DNA of 64,000 nucleotides, from contig NZ_JAUSZL010000002.1 in NCBI RefSeq assembly GCF_030817535.1, forward strand, positions 2,170,001-2,234,000. The letters run 5' to 3'. The DNA is from Streptomyces sp. V3I8. GTDB lineage: Bacteria > Actinomycetota > Actinomycetes > Streptomycetales > Streptomycetaceae. Shown here piece after piece: positions 55,507-62,902 of the stretch (the first letter of the stretch is position 1; each line of letters starts with the position of its first letter). Both the position numbers and the translations under genes were made by a program. The notes below the pieces were generated by a model that was not told the DNA's origin, did not search any database, and worked only from the letters and a program-made list of their open reading frames with translations.

Positions 55507-55962
55507 GTGGAGTCAGCGCACGGAGACGGCGCCGGGACGTCGGACGTCCCCGCCCTGACCGCGGCCGTCCCCCTGACCGGCGACGGCGGCTCGATCGCGC
55601 GGGCCCGTCACTTCGCGGCCGGCTTCCTCACCCGGGCCCGGACGGACCACGGGGTGTCCGTCTCCGCCCGCGCCATGGATCTCACCCAGTTGGTGGCGAG
55701 CGAGCTCGTCACCAACGCGCACAAGTACGCCCCCGGCCCCGTACTGATGGAACTGCGCATCGCGGACGCGCTGGTCACGGTGAGCGTGCGCGACGGCGTC
55801 CGTGCCCGTCCGGCCGCCCGCTCCGTCGACCCGCTGAGGGTGGGCCAGCACGGTCTGGAGATCGTCATGGCCGTCGCCCACGCCTTCCGGGTCGACCTCG
55901 AACCGGACGGCAAGCGCGTCACCGCCTCCATCGCCCTGGCCGACGGACCGGACCAGGAGTGA
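55507..55962 (+). CDS. RsbW-like ATP-binding anti-sigma protein
   Basis: A 151-residue GHKL-ATPase protein of the RsbW/SpoIIAB type (N-box LTQLVASELVTNAHKYAPG; second box VGQHGLEIVMAVAHAF). Such proteins hold SigB-family sigma factors or phosphorylate their antagonists. The GTG at 55507 fits. It is divergent from the stressosome operon and convergent with the sigma factor gene next to it, 24 bp apart. It may be the anti-sigma for that sigma factor, but this is not shown. Confidence 0.82.
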   Translation: MESAHGDGAGTSDVPALTAAVPLTGDGGSIARARHFAAGFLTRARTDHGVSVSARAMDLTQLVASELVTNAHKYAPGPVLMELRIADALVTVSVRDGVRARPAARSVDPLRVGQHGLEIVMAVAHAFRVDLEPDGKRVTASIALADGPDQE

Positions 55963-55986
55963 CGGTCCCCGCCGCCGGCCGGCTCC

Positions 55987-56853
55987 TCAGGCGGTGAGGA
56001 GGCCGGCGCGCAGGCGGTTGAGGGTGCGGGTGAGCAGGCGGGAGATGTGCATCTGGGAGAGGTTCAGCTCGCGGCCGATCTCCGCCTGGGTCATCTCCTG
56101 GCCGAAGCGCATCTCGATGATGGTGCGCTCCCGCTCGTCCAGCTGCTGCAGCAGCGGCGCGAGGGTGTGCAGGTCCTCGAAGAGGTCCATGGCCGGGTCG
56201 CTCTCGCCCAGGGTGTCGGCGTACTTGGGGCCGCCGTCGCTGGAGTCGTCGTCGGCGCCGGGGGTGTCGATGGAGCCGGCGACGTAGCCGTTGGCGGCCA
56301 CCAGGCCCTCGATGACCTCGTCCTCGGTCAGGTTCAGGTGCGCGGCGAGTTCCTTGACCGTGGGCGGCCGGTTGAGCGAGGCGGCCAGGGTCTCCTTGCT
56401 CTTCGCGAGGGTGACGCGCAGTTCCTGCAGCCGGCGCGGGACGTGCACGGCCCAGGTGGTGTCACGGAAGAAGCGCTTGATCTCGCCGACGATGTAGGGG
56501 ATCGCGAACGAGGTGAACTCGACCTCGCGGGACAGGTCGAAGCGGTCGATGGCCTTGATCAGGCCGATGGTGCCGACCTGGATGATGTCCTCCATGTCGC
56601 CGCTGCCGCGGTTGCGGAACCGGCGGGCCGCGAAGTTCACCAGGGACAGGTTCATCTCGATCAGGGTGTTGCGGGCGTACTGGTACTCCGGCGTGCCCTC
56701 TTCGAGTTCCTGCAGCCGGTCCAGGAACAGCCGCGACATCTCCCGCGCGTCCCGGGGCGCGACCTTGCCGCCGTCCTCGATCCAGGGCAGCCCACCGCAG
56801 ACCTCCGGCGCGCTGGAAGCGGATGCTTCAGGTGCGTTCACGGAGGAGATCAC
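55987..56853 (-). CDS. SigB/SigF/SigG family sigma factor
   Basis: A 288-residue RNA polymerase sigma factor of the stress/development class. Region 2 has NLSLVNFAARRFRNRGSGDMEDI, then QVGTIGLIKAIDRFD and EFTSFAIPYIVGEIKRFFRDTTW. Region 3 has RPPTVKELAAHLNLTEDEVIEGL. Region 4 has LDERERTIIEMRFGQEMTQAEIGREL, then NLSQMHISRLLTRTL. The GTG at 56853 follows AAGGCGG; the frame is open further upstream without family similarity. Its targets are probably stress genes. Confidence 0.93.
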   Translation of the reverse strand: MISSVNAPEASASSAPEVCGGLPWIEDGGKVAPRDAREMSRLFLDRLQELEEGTPEYQYARNTLIEMNLSLVNFAARRFRNRGSGDMEDIIQVGTIGLIKAIDRFDLSREVEFTSFAIPYIVGEIKRFFRDTTWAVHVPRRLQELRVTLAKSKETLAASLNRPPTVKELAAHLNLTEDEVIEGLVAANGYVAGSIDTPGADDDSSDGGPKYADTLGESDPAMDLFEDLHTLAPLLQQLDERERTIIEMRFGQEMTQAEIGRELNLSQMHISRLLTRTLNRLRAGLLTA

Positions 56854-57041
56854 GGGTGCCGCCTTAAAGAGAGAGAACGGTGGAAACAACAGGTCCAGAT
56901 TCACCTGCCCCCTGTTGCGGGATGCATGTGCGCCCGGACCGGATTTCTTCACGGAGCGTCGAAGGACGTTCCGGGGAACGCGGTGGGACGCCATGGACGG
57001 CGCCGCGGAAGCGGCGCCGCCCGTGCCGTTCCGGCTCCGGA

Positions 57042-57449
57042 TCAGTCCTCGGCCGGGGTCAGCGTCAGCGAGATGGAGTTGATGCAGTACCGCTGGTCGG
57101 TCGGGGTGGCGTACCCCTCACCCTCGAAGACGTGGCCCAGGTGCGAGCCGCAGCGCGAACACCGCACCTCGGTGCGCGTCATCCCGTGCGAGCGGTCCTC
57201 GATCAGCTCGACCGCGTCGGAGTCCTTCGGGTCGTAGAAGGACGGCCAGCCGCAGTGCGACTCGAACTTCTCCGTGGAGGTGAAGAGTTCGGCGCCGCAG
57301 GCCCGGCAGGCGTACACGCCCTTCGTCTTCGTGTCGGTGTACTCGCCGCGGAACGCCGGCTCGGTGCCGGCCTGGCGCAGGACGGCGTACTCGGCCGGGC
57401 TCAGCTCCGCACGCCACTGCTCGTCCGGCTTCTCGATGTCGTACGACAT
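57042..57449 (-). CDS. msrB: Peptide-methionine (R)-S-oxide reductase
   Basis: A 135-residue MsrB. It reduces the R form of methionine sulfoxide in proteins. Zinc ligands are in CRACG and CSRCG, and the catalytic Cys is in RYCINSISL. The HCGWPSFYDP motif is also complete. Length is normal. It starts 28 bp after murC ends on the same strand, so murC and msrB probably form one operon, an arrangement known in Streptomyces. Confidence 0.96.
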   Translation of the reverse strand: MSYDIEKPDEQWRAELSPAEYAVLRQAGTEPAFRGEYTDTKTKGVYACRACGAELFTSTEKFESHCGWPSFYDPKDSDAVELIEDRSHGMTRTEVRCSRCGSHLGHVFEGEGYATPTDQRYCINSISLTLTPAED

Positions 57450-57477
57450 GTTGCTCAGCCCCTCACTACAGGTGGTG

Positions 57478-58866
57478 CTACTTCGACAGGCGGGTCAGGA
57501 TCCCGGGTCCGAGGTCCGTCACGTCTCCCGCGCCCATGGTGAGAACCAGATCACCGGGCCTCGTCATTCCCGCCACCAGGGCGGGCACCGCCGCCTTGTC
57601 GTGCACCGGCGTCACCCGGGCGCCGGCCGCCTGCGCCGCCTCGATGATCAGCTCGCTCGTCACGCCCGGGACCGGGTCCTCGCGGGCCGGGTAGATGTCC
57701 AGGACCAGCGAGGCGTCCGCCAGGGACAGCGCCTGTCCCATCTCCTTGCCGAGTTCCTGGGTGCGGGAGAAGAGGTGGGGCTGGAAGACGACCAGGATGC
57801 GGCCGTCGCCGACGGCCGCCCGCATGGCCTCCAGGTCCGCCGTCATCTCCGTCGGGTGGTGCGCGTACGAGTCCACGACCTGCACGCCCGCCTCCTCGCC
57901 CTTGAGCTGCAGACGCCGCTTCACTCCCGTGTACGAGGCGAGGGCGGCGGCCAGTTCGTCCGCCGGGACGCCCAGGGCGACGCCCGCCACCAGCGCCGCG
58001 ACCGCGTTGTGCGCGTAGTGCCGGCCGGGCACCGAGACCGTGAAGGTGAGCGTGGCGCCGTCCAGCTCGACGGTCACCTCGCTCCTCAGTCCCTGCGGGA
58101 CTACGGACAGCACGCGTACGTCGGCGTCGGCGCGCTCGCCGTACGTGATCACCCGGATGCCCTCCGGCAGCCGCCGCGTCAGCTCGCGCGCGCCGTCCTG
58201 GTCCGCGTTGACCACCAGGGTGCCGCCGGGCACGATCTTCCCGGCGAACGTCTCGAAGGACGCGTAGATCTCGTCCATGGAGGCGTAGTTGGCGTGGTGG
58301 TCCAGCTCCACGTTCAGCACGATCGCCACGTCGGGGGCGTACCTGTGGAAGCTGCGGTCCGATTCGTCGGCCTCGGCGACGAAGATCTCGCCCTCGCCGT
58401 GCAGGGCGTTGGACCCGGGGGCGTCGAGGTCGCCGCCGATCGCGTACGAGGGGTCCAGACCCAGTGTCGACAGGGAGACCGCCAGCATCGACGTGGTGGT
58501 GGTCTTGCCGTGCGTGCCGGCGACCGCGATCGGCCGCAGGCCGTCCATCAGGCGGGCGAGGGCGTCCGAGCGGTGGACGACCGGGATGCCCAGCTCGGCG
58601 GCGCGGACCAGCTCCGGGTTGTCCGCGCGGATCGCCGAGGAGACGACCACGCACGAGGCGTCGGGCGCCAGATGATCTGCGGCGTGCCCGATGTGGACGG
58701 TGGCACCCAGCGCGCGCAGCGCCTCGGCGGTCGCGGACTCCTTCGCGTCGCTGCCGGCCACCGCGGCCCCGCGCTGCGCGAGGATCTTCGCGATCCCCGA
58801 CATCCCGGCGCCGCCGATGCCGATGAAGTGCGGTCGATCCATGGCGGTGGGAAGGCCGGGTGCCAT
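57478..58866 (-). CDS. murC: UDP-N-acetylmuramate-L-alanine ligase
   Basis: A 462-residue Mur ligase that adds L-Ala to UDP-MurNAc in peptidoglycan precursor synthesis. It has the N-terminal nucleotide-sugar fold (FIGIGGAGMSGIAKILAQRG), the ATP loop AVAGTHGKTTTTSM, EADESDRSF and the late DSYAHHPTEM motif. GGAG lies eight bases before the ATG at 58866. It lies outside any division-cell-wall cluster in this window, together with msrB. Confidence 0.96.
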   Translation of the reverse strand: MAPGLPTAMDRPHFIGIGGAGMSGIAKILAQRGAAVAGSDAKESATAEALRALGATVHIGHAADHLAPDASCVVVSSAIRADNPELVRAAELGIPVVHRSDALARLMDGLRPIAVAGTHGKTTTTSMLAVSLSTLGLDPSYAIGGDLDAPGSNALHGEGEIFVAEADESDRSFHRYAPDVAIVLNVELDHHANYASMDEIYASFETFAGKIVPGGTLVVNADQDGARELTRRLPEGIRVITYGERADADVRVLSVVPQGLRSEVTVELDGATLTFTVSVPGRHYAHNAVAALVAGVALGVPADELAAALASYTGVKRRLQLKGEEAGVQVVDSYAHHPTEMTADLEAMRAAVGDGRILVVFQPHLFSRTQELGKEMGQALSLADASLVLDIYPAREDPVPGVTSELIIEAAQAAGARVTPVHDKAAVPALVAGMTRPGDLVLTMGAGDVTDLGPGILTRLSK

Positions 58867-58947
58867 ACGTGTTTCTCCAGGACTCGGGTACGACGGTGAG
58901 CCCGCCCAGCTTATGGGGTGTGCCGCCCGGGACGGCCCCGCCCCGTC

Positions 58948-58968
58948 AGGGGCGCGGGGAACCGCGCG
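58948..58968. repeat. Dispersed palindromic element copy upstream of murC
   Basis: AGGGGCGCGGGGAACCGCGCG, close to the core element. Upstream CCCCGCCCC can pair with its GGGGCG part. It lies between murC and a small gene on the same strand. Confidence 0.65.
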
Positions 58969-59020
58969 GACAGCCCCCACGCACCCGCGGCCGGGACCCG
59001 GCCCGGCGGCGCGGCCGAAC

Positions 59021-59494
59021 TCACGCCTTGCTGTGCGAGAACAGCTTCAGCACCGGCACCCCCACCTTGTGCCGCGCCCGCGAGGCCCAGTCCCGGTGGA
59101 AGAACTCCTCCACGTAGTGCGGATCGGTCAGCACGATGACCTCGTCGGCCCCGCTCTCGTCGACGAGGGCCTTCAGCGCGTCCAGCGGATGGTCCTCGAT
59201 CAGCCGCCCCTGCGCCGGGTTCCCGCCGGCCCGCAGCGCCGTCAGCGACACGTCGAGGGCCTGCCGCCCCTGTCCGGCCGCCTCCGCCCCCTCGGGCGTC
59301 TCGTTCTCGCGCGCCGCCTCGTCCAGTTCGCCGAGTGCCACGTCGTCGATGGCCCGCAGCAGCCGGTCCGCCTGGTCGCCGCGGGGCTGGAGCAGCACGT
59401 GGAAGGCGACCTCCTCGTCGCCGTGCAAGGTGGTGACGAACTCCACGTCCGCGGACGTCAGCGCCTTCTCGATCATCAGTACGCTCGTGAACAC
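59021..59494 (-). CDS. Universal-stress-like conserved protein
   Basis: A 157-residue protein conserved in Streptomyces. It looks like a universal-stress-type or Rossmann-like alpha/beta protein (GADEVIVLTDPHYVEEFFHRDWASRARHKVG). As I recall, homologs have been labelled indole-3-glycerol-phosphate synthase, but the key residues of that enzyme are not seen and the length is too short. GTG 59494 follows GAGAAGGG. Function unknown. Confidence 0.75.
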   Translation of the reverse strand: MFTSVLMIEKALTSADVEFVTTLHGDEEVAFHVLLQPRGDQADRLLRAIDDVALGELDEAARENETPEGAEAAGQGRQALDVSLTALRAGGNPAQGRLIEDHPLDALKALVDESGADEVIVLTDPHYVEEFFHRDWASRARHKVGVPVLKLFSHSKA

Positions 59495-59628
59495 GACAAA
59501 CGCCCTTCTCGTCCGAGGGCCGCTCGTAGACCCCTGCGGAAACCATCCTGCCCCGTGACCGTACGGGGACTGCGACATTCAGTGTGCCCGGCGAACAATA
59601 AACGGAACAGAATATTCCACCTCTTCGG

Positions 59629-60468
59629 TCAGGTCCGACGGTAGCGACCGAACAGGAACCCGGCCTCCTCCAGCAGGGACGTCAGTTCGAAGCGGCTCGG
59701 CACCTCGACCGCGGGACCGCCGGCGATGCGCTGGGCGCTGCCCGCGGTGAGCATCGGGGACACCGTCAGACAGAGCTCGTCGAGGACCCCCGCCGCGACC
59801 AGCTGGCCGAGCAGCCGGGGCCCGCCCTCGGTGAGGATCCGGCGCATGCCCAGTGCGGCCAGGGCGCCGACGGCCCGCGCGGGGTCCACCCCCGTGCCCT
59901 CGCCCGCGATCACGACCCGCGCACCGGCCTTCTCGGCGGCGGCGATCCGCTCGGGCGCCGCCGCGGCCCCGGTGAGCACGAGCGTGGGAACCAGCGGCGA
60001 GGTGAAGAGCGGCAGCGAGAAGTCCAGGCCGAGGCCGGCGCTCACCACGGCGACGGCGGGGGCCGGCCCCTGCCCCGCCGCCCGCCGCCGCGCGGCGAAG
60101 TCCTCGCGGGCCCGCGCGGGGCGGTAACCCTCCTGGCGTACCGTTTCCGCACCGACCAGCACCACGTCCGCGAGCCCCCGCAGCGTGCCGAAGATCCGCA
60201 TGTCGGCGGCGCAGGACAGGGGCTGCGACCGCCCGTCGTGCTGGGCGGCGCCGTCGAGCGTGGAGACCATGTTGGCCCGCAGCCAGGGCTCCCCGGCGCC
60301 CGGGGAGCCCGGGATGTGCGACGGGTAGGCGTACGCCTCGGCCAGTTCGTCGAGCCCCCACTGCCGGTCCGTCGCATCTGCCCGCGCACCCGTGCCCGTG
60401 TCCGAGCCGGACGTCCCGTCCGGGGCCGGGGCTGCTGTCTGGTCGGTCACGGGGAACAGGCGTCGCAT
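59629..60468 (-). CDS. RibD C-terminal-type reductase (pyrimidine reductase family)
   Basis: A 279-residue protein of the RibD reductase/dihydrofolate-reductase-like fold. Matches: LRANMVSTLDGAAQHDGRSQPLS, LADVVLVGAETVRQEGY, and RRILTEGGPRLLGQLVAAGVLDELCLTVSP. RibD reduces the deaminated pyrimidine in riboflavin synthesis; without the deaminase domain this protein is probably an unrelated reductase, but NADPH dependence is likely. It is divergent from zapE. Confidence 0.85.
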   Translation of the reverse strand: MRRLFPVTDQTAAPAPDGTSGSDTGTGARADATDRQWGLDELAEAYAYPSHIPGSPGAGEPWLRANMVSTLDGAAQHDGRSQPLSCAADMRIFGTLRGLADVVLVGAETVRQEGYRPARAREDFAARRRAAGQGPAPAVAVVSAGLGLDFSLPLFTSPLVPTLVLTGAAAAPERIAAAEKAGARVVIAGEGTGVDPARAVGALAALGMRRILTEGGPRLLGQLVAAGVLDELCLTVSPMLTAGSAQRIAGGPAVEVPSRFELTSLLEEAGFLFGRYRRT

Positions 60469-60491
60469 GTGATGCAGTCTGGCACGCGACG

Positions 60492-60497
60492 TAGAGT
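60492..60497 (+). promoter_or_regulatory. Candidate -10 element of zapE
   Basis: TAGAGT matches the vegetative -10 consensus. It ends 8 bp before the zapE GTG, so transcription would start at or next to the start codon. No clear -35 is seen. Confidence 0.45.
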
Positions 60498-60505
60498 GGG
60501 GAACC

Positions 60506-61606
60506 GTGTCAGCCTCCACCACGGCCTCCGGATCCGGCGCGATACCCGAGGCGGCCCCCTCGTCCCTGTGCGCCCGCGAGCCGCACGTCCCCGCGGACCG
60601 GCTGGTCGCCGAGATGGTGCCGCCGCCGCGCTTCGACTCGGTCCGCTTCGACACGTACATCCCGGATCCGGACCGGCCCAGCCAGACCGACGCGGTACGC
60701 GTCCTCGCCGGGTTCGCGGCCGGTCTCGGCGGGCCCCCGCCCGGCACCGCCGGCAGGCGCGGCTTCCTCGGCCTCGGCAGGAGGCCCGCGAAGGTCCCGG
60801 CCGGCCCGCGCGGTGTGTACCTCGACGGGGGGTACGGCGTCGGCAAGACGCACCTGCTCGCCTCCCTGTGGCACGCGACCCCGGCGGAGCCCTCGCTCAA
60901 GGCCTTCGGCACGTTCGTGGAACTGACGAACCTGGTCGGCGCGCTCGGATTCCAGCAGACCGTGCGGACTCTGGGCGGACACCGGCTGCTGTGCATCGAC
61001 GAGTTCGAGCTCGACGACCCCGGCGACACGGTCCTGGTGTCCAGCCTGCTCGGCCGGCTGGTCGAGTCGGGGGTCGCGCTCGCCGCGACCTCCAACACGC
61101 TGCCGGGCAAGCTCGGTGAGGGCCGGTTCGCCTCGGTCGACTTCCTGCGCGAGATACAGGGCCTGTCGGCGCACTTCAGGTCGCTGCGCATCGACGGCGA
61201 GGACTACCGCCACCGCGGGCTGCCCGAGGCACCGGCCCCGTACTCGGACGAGCAGGTGACGAAGGCCGCGTACGCGACGCCGGGCGCCTCGCTCGACGAC
61301 TTCCCGCAGCTGCTCGGCCATCTGGCCCGGGTGCATCCGAGCCGGTACGGCGCGCTGACGGACGGCGTCGAGGCGGTCTGCCTGACGGACGTGCAACCGG
61401 TGCCGGACCAGTCCACCGCGCTGCGGCTGGTGGTCCTCGCCGACCGGCTCTACGACCGCGAGGTGCCGGTGGTCGCCTCGGGAATGCCCTTCGACGGGCT
61501 GTTCAGCGAGGAGATGCTGAACGGCGGCTACCGCAAGAAGTACTTCCGCGCGATCTCCCGGCTCACCGCGCTGGCGCGGGACGCCGGACCGCTCGTATCC
61601 GGCTGA
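60506..61606 (+). CDS. zapE: ZapE/AFG1-like ATPase
   Basis: A 366-residue P-loop ATPase of the ZapE (AFG1/LACE1) family, which in other bacteria associates with the division ring. Walker A is GGYGVGKTHLLASLW, Walker B is LLCIDEFELDDPGD, and the sensor region is ATSNTLPGKLGEGRF. FDGLFSEEMLNGGYRKKYFRAISRL is a conserved C-terminal stretch. The start is a GTG (60506) that may be translated from an almost leaderless mRNA. It is divergent from the RibD-like gene. Confidence 0.92.
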   Translation: MSASTTASGSGAIPEAAPSSLCAREPHVPADRLVAEMVPPPRFDSVRFDTYIPDPDRPSQTDAVRVLAGFAAGLGGPPPGTAGRRGFLGLGRRPAKVPAGPRGVYLDGGYGVGKTHLLASLWHATPAEPSLKAFGTFVELTNLVGALGFQQTVRTLGGHRLLCIDEFELDDPGDTVLVSSLLGRLVESGVALAATSNTLPGKLGEGRFASVDFLREIQGLSAHFRSLRIDGEDYRHRGLPEAPAPYSDEQVTKAAYATPGASLDDFPQLLGHLARVHPSRYGALTDGVEAVCLTDVQPVPDQSTALRLVVLADRLYDREVPVVASGMPFDGLFSEEMLNGGYRKKYFRAISRLTALARDAGPLVSG

Positions 61607-61675
61607 ACCGCCCCGGCCCCGGCGGTTTCCGGCCTGCCACCGGCACTCTTCGGCCCTCTTCAGGATCTCTTCAGG

Positions 61676-61735
61676 GTGAAACGTTAAGTTAACCCTGCAA
61701 ACAACTTCCCGCGTTAACGTTCGCGTCAACAAGGG
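61676..61735 (+). promoter_or_regulatory. A/T-rich region upstream of the secreted protein and carbonic anhydrase genes
   Basis: GTTAAC occurs at 61688-61693 and 61713-61718, in an A/T-rich stretch between zapE and 61771. Just upstream, CTCTTCAGG occurs twice. It is the probable promoter of the following genes. Confidence 0.35.
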
Positions 61736-61770
61736 AATGCTCGATCTGGAGGCGGACGGGAGGGGGGCCC

Positions 61771-62157
61771 ATGCGACGTGGTACGACGGCCCGGACGCTG
61801 TTCGCCGTTCTCGTCGCCGTCCTGCTGGCCCTGCAGCTCTCCGCCCCCACCACGGCATTCGCATCCACGTTCGCATCCGCGCACACGGACCGGCTCCTCG
61901 GCCCCGACCCGGGAGCCGAGTTCGCCACCTGCGCCGAGACGGCGCACACACACGGCCCGACCGGCCCGTTGCGCAGCCGCGACCGGATCCGCGTCGCGGA
62001 CCACGTCCCGCCGGCCTCCACGCGTCCCGTGCTCCTCAAGGACGCCGTGGCCGGTCACGAGGACCCCGCGCACACCGCGGCGCCCGCGGCGCACCACCGT
62101 ACGACGAGATCCTCGGCCGACCGTTCCACGGCGGCGCTCCAGGTCTTCCGCTGCTGA
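61771..62157 (+). CDS. Small secreted hypothetical protein
   Basis: A 128-residue protein with a signal peptide (about 1-32, with LLALQLSAPTTAFA). The mature part is rich in His, Ala, Thr and Arg (ETAHTHGPTGPL, APAAHHRTTRSS) and ends in FRC. I do not recognise a domain. It precedes a carbonic anhydrase gene by 154 bp on the same strand. The His content suggests a metal-related role, but this is speculation. Confidence 0.6.
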   Translation: MRRGTTARTLFAVLVAVLLALQLSAPTTAFASTFASAHTDRLLGPDPGAEFATCAETAHTHGPTGPLRSRDRIRVADHVPPASTRPVLLKDAVAGHEDPAHTAAPAAHHRTTRSSADRSTAALQVFRC

Positions 62158-62311
62158 GACGGCCACCGGGCACGAAGCGACTCCGACCTGACCCGTCCCT
62201 CACCACGCCACGTCCGCCGAGCGCGTAGACGTGGGGTCTCGTCGCCGTACCCGCATGCGCTTCCGTCTTGTCAACCGACGCGCCCTCACGCGCGCCAGGA
62301 GGAATCGACAC

Positions 62312-62902
62312 ATGCAGCCCCTCATCGATCACGCACGCTCCTTCCGCGAGCGGTCCGCGGACCGCCCGGAGGAGTTCGCCCGCCTCGCCGAAGGCCAGTC
62401 CCCGCAGGTCCTGTTCATCACCTGCTCCGACTCGCGGGTCGTCCCGGCCCTGATCACCGGAGCCCGGCCCGGTGAACTCTTCGAACTGCGCACCGCGGGC
62501 AACATCGTCCCCCCGCACACCTCCGCCCAGCCCACCAGCGAGGCCGCCACCGTCGAGTACGCGGTCGAGGTGCTCGGCGTCCGCGACATCGTCGTCTGCG
62601 GCCACTCCCACTGCGGGGCCGTCGGCGCGCTGGTCCGCGGCGACGACCTGACCGCCGTGCCCGCCGTACGCGACTGGCTCGCGCACTCGACCCCGCGGCC
62701 CGCCGGCGCCGTCGAGGACCCCACCGTCACCGAGGCCGTGCAGAACCACGTCCTGACCCAGCTGCTGCGCCTGCGCTCGTACCCGTGCGTGGAACGGCGG
62801 CTGGCGGACGGACGGCTGGGCCTGCACGGCTGGTTCTACGAGGTGCACACCGGTTCGGTGCTCGCGCACGACGTCCGCTCCGACTCCTTCGAGGCACTGT
62901 GA
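62312..62902 (+). CDS. Beta-class carbonic anhydrase
   Basis: A 196-residue enzyme that interconverts CO2 and bicarbonate. Zinc and active-site residues are complete: C38, D40 and R42 in FITCSDSRVVP, and H98 and C101 in VVCGHSHCGAVGAL. AGGAGG lies ten bases before the ATG at 62312. The stop overlaps the GTG of the SulP gene as GTGA, which indicates that CO2/bicarbonate conversion is tied to anion transport. No signal peptide. Confidence 0.95.
   Translation: MQPLIDHARSFRERSADRPEEFARLAEGQSPQVLFITCSDSRVVPALITGARPGELFELRTAGNIVPPHTSAQPTSEAATVEYAVEVLGVRDIVVCGHSHCGAVGALVRGDDLTAVPAVRDWLAHSTPRPAGAVEDPTVTEAVQNHVLTQLLRLRSYPCVERRLADGRLGLHGWFYEVHTGSVLAHDVRSDSFEAL

Noticed and set aside
59021..59494. Indole-3-glycerol-phosphate synthase
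   Set aside because: A common label for this family, but the length is 157 residues and the barrel and catalytic residues are absent.
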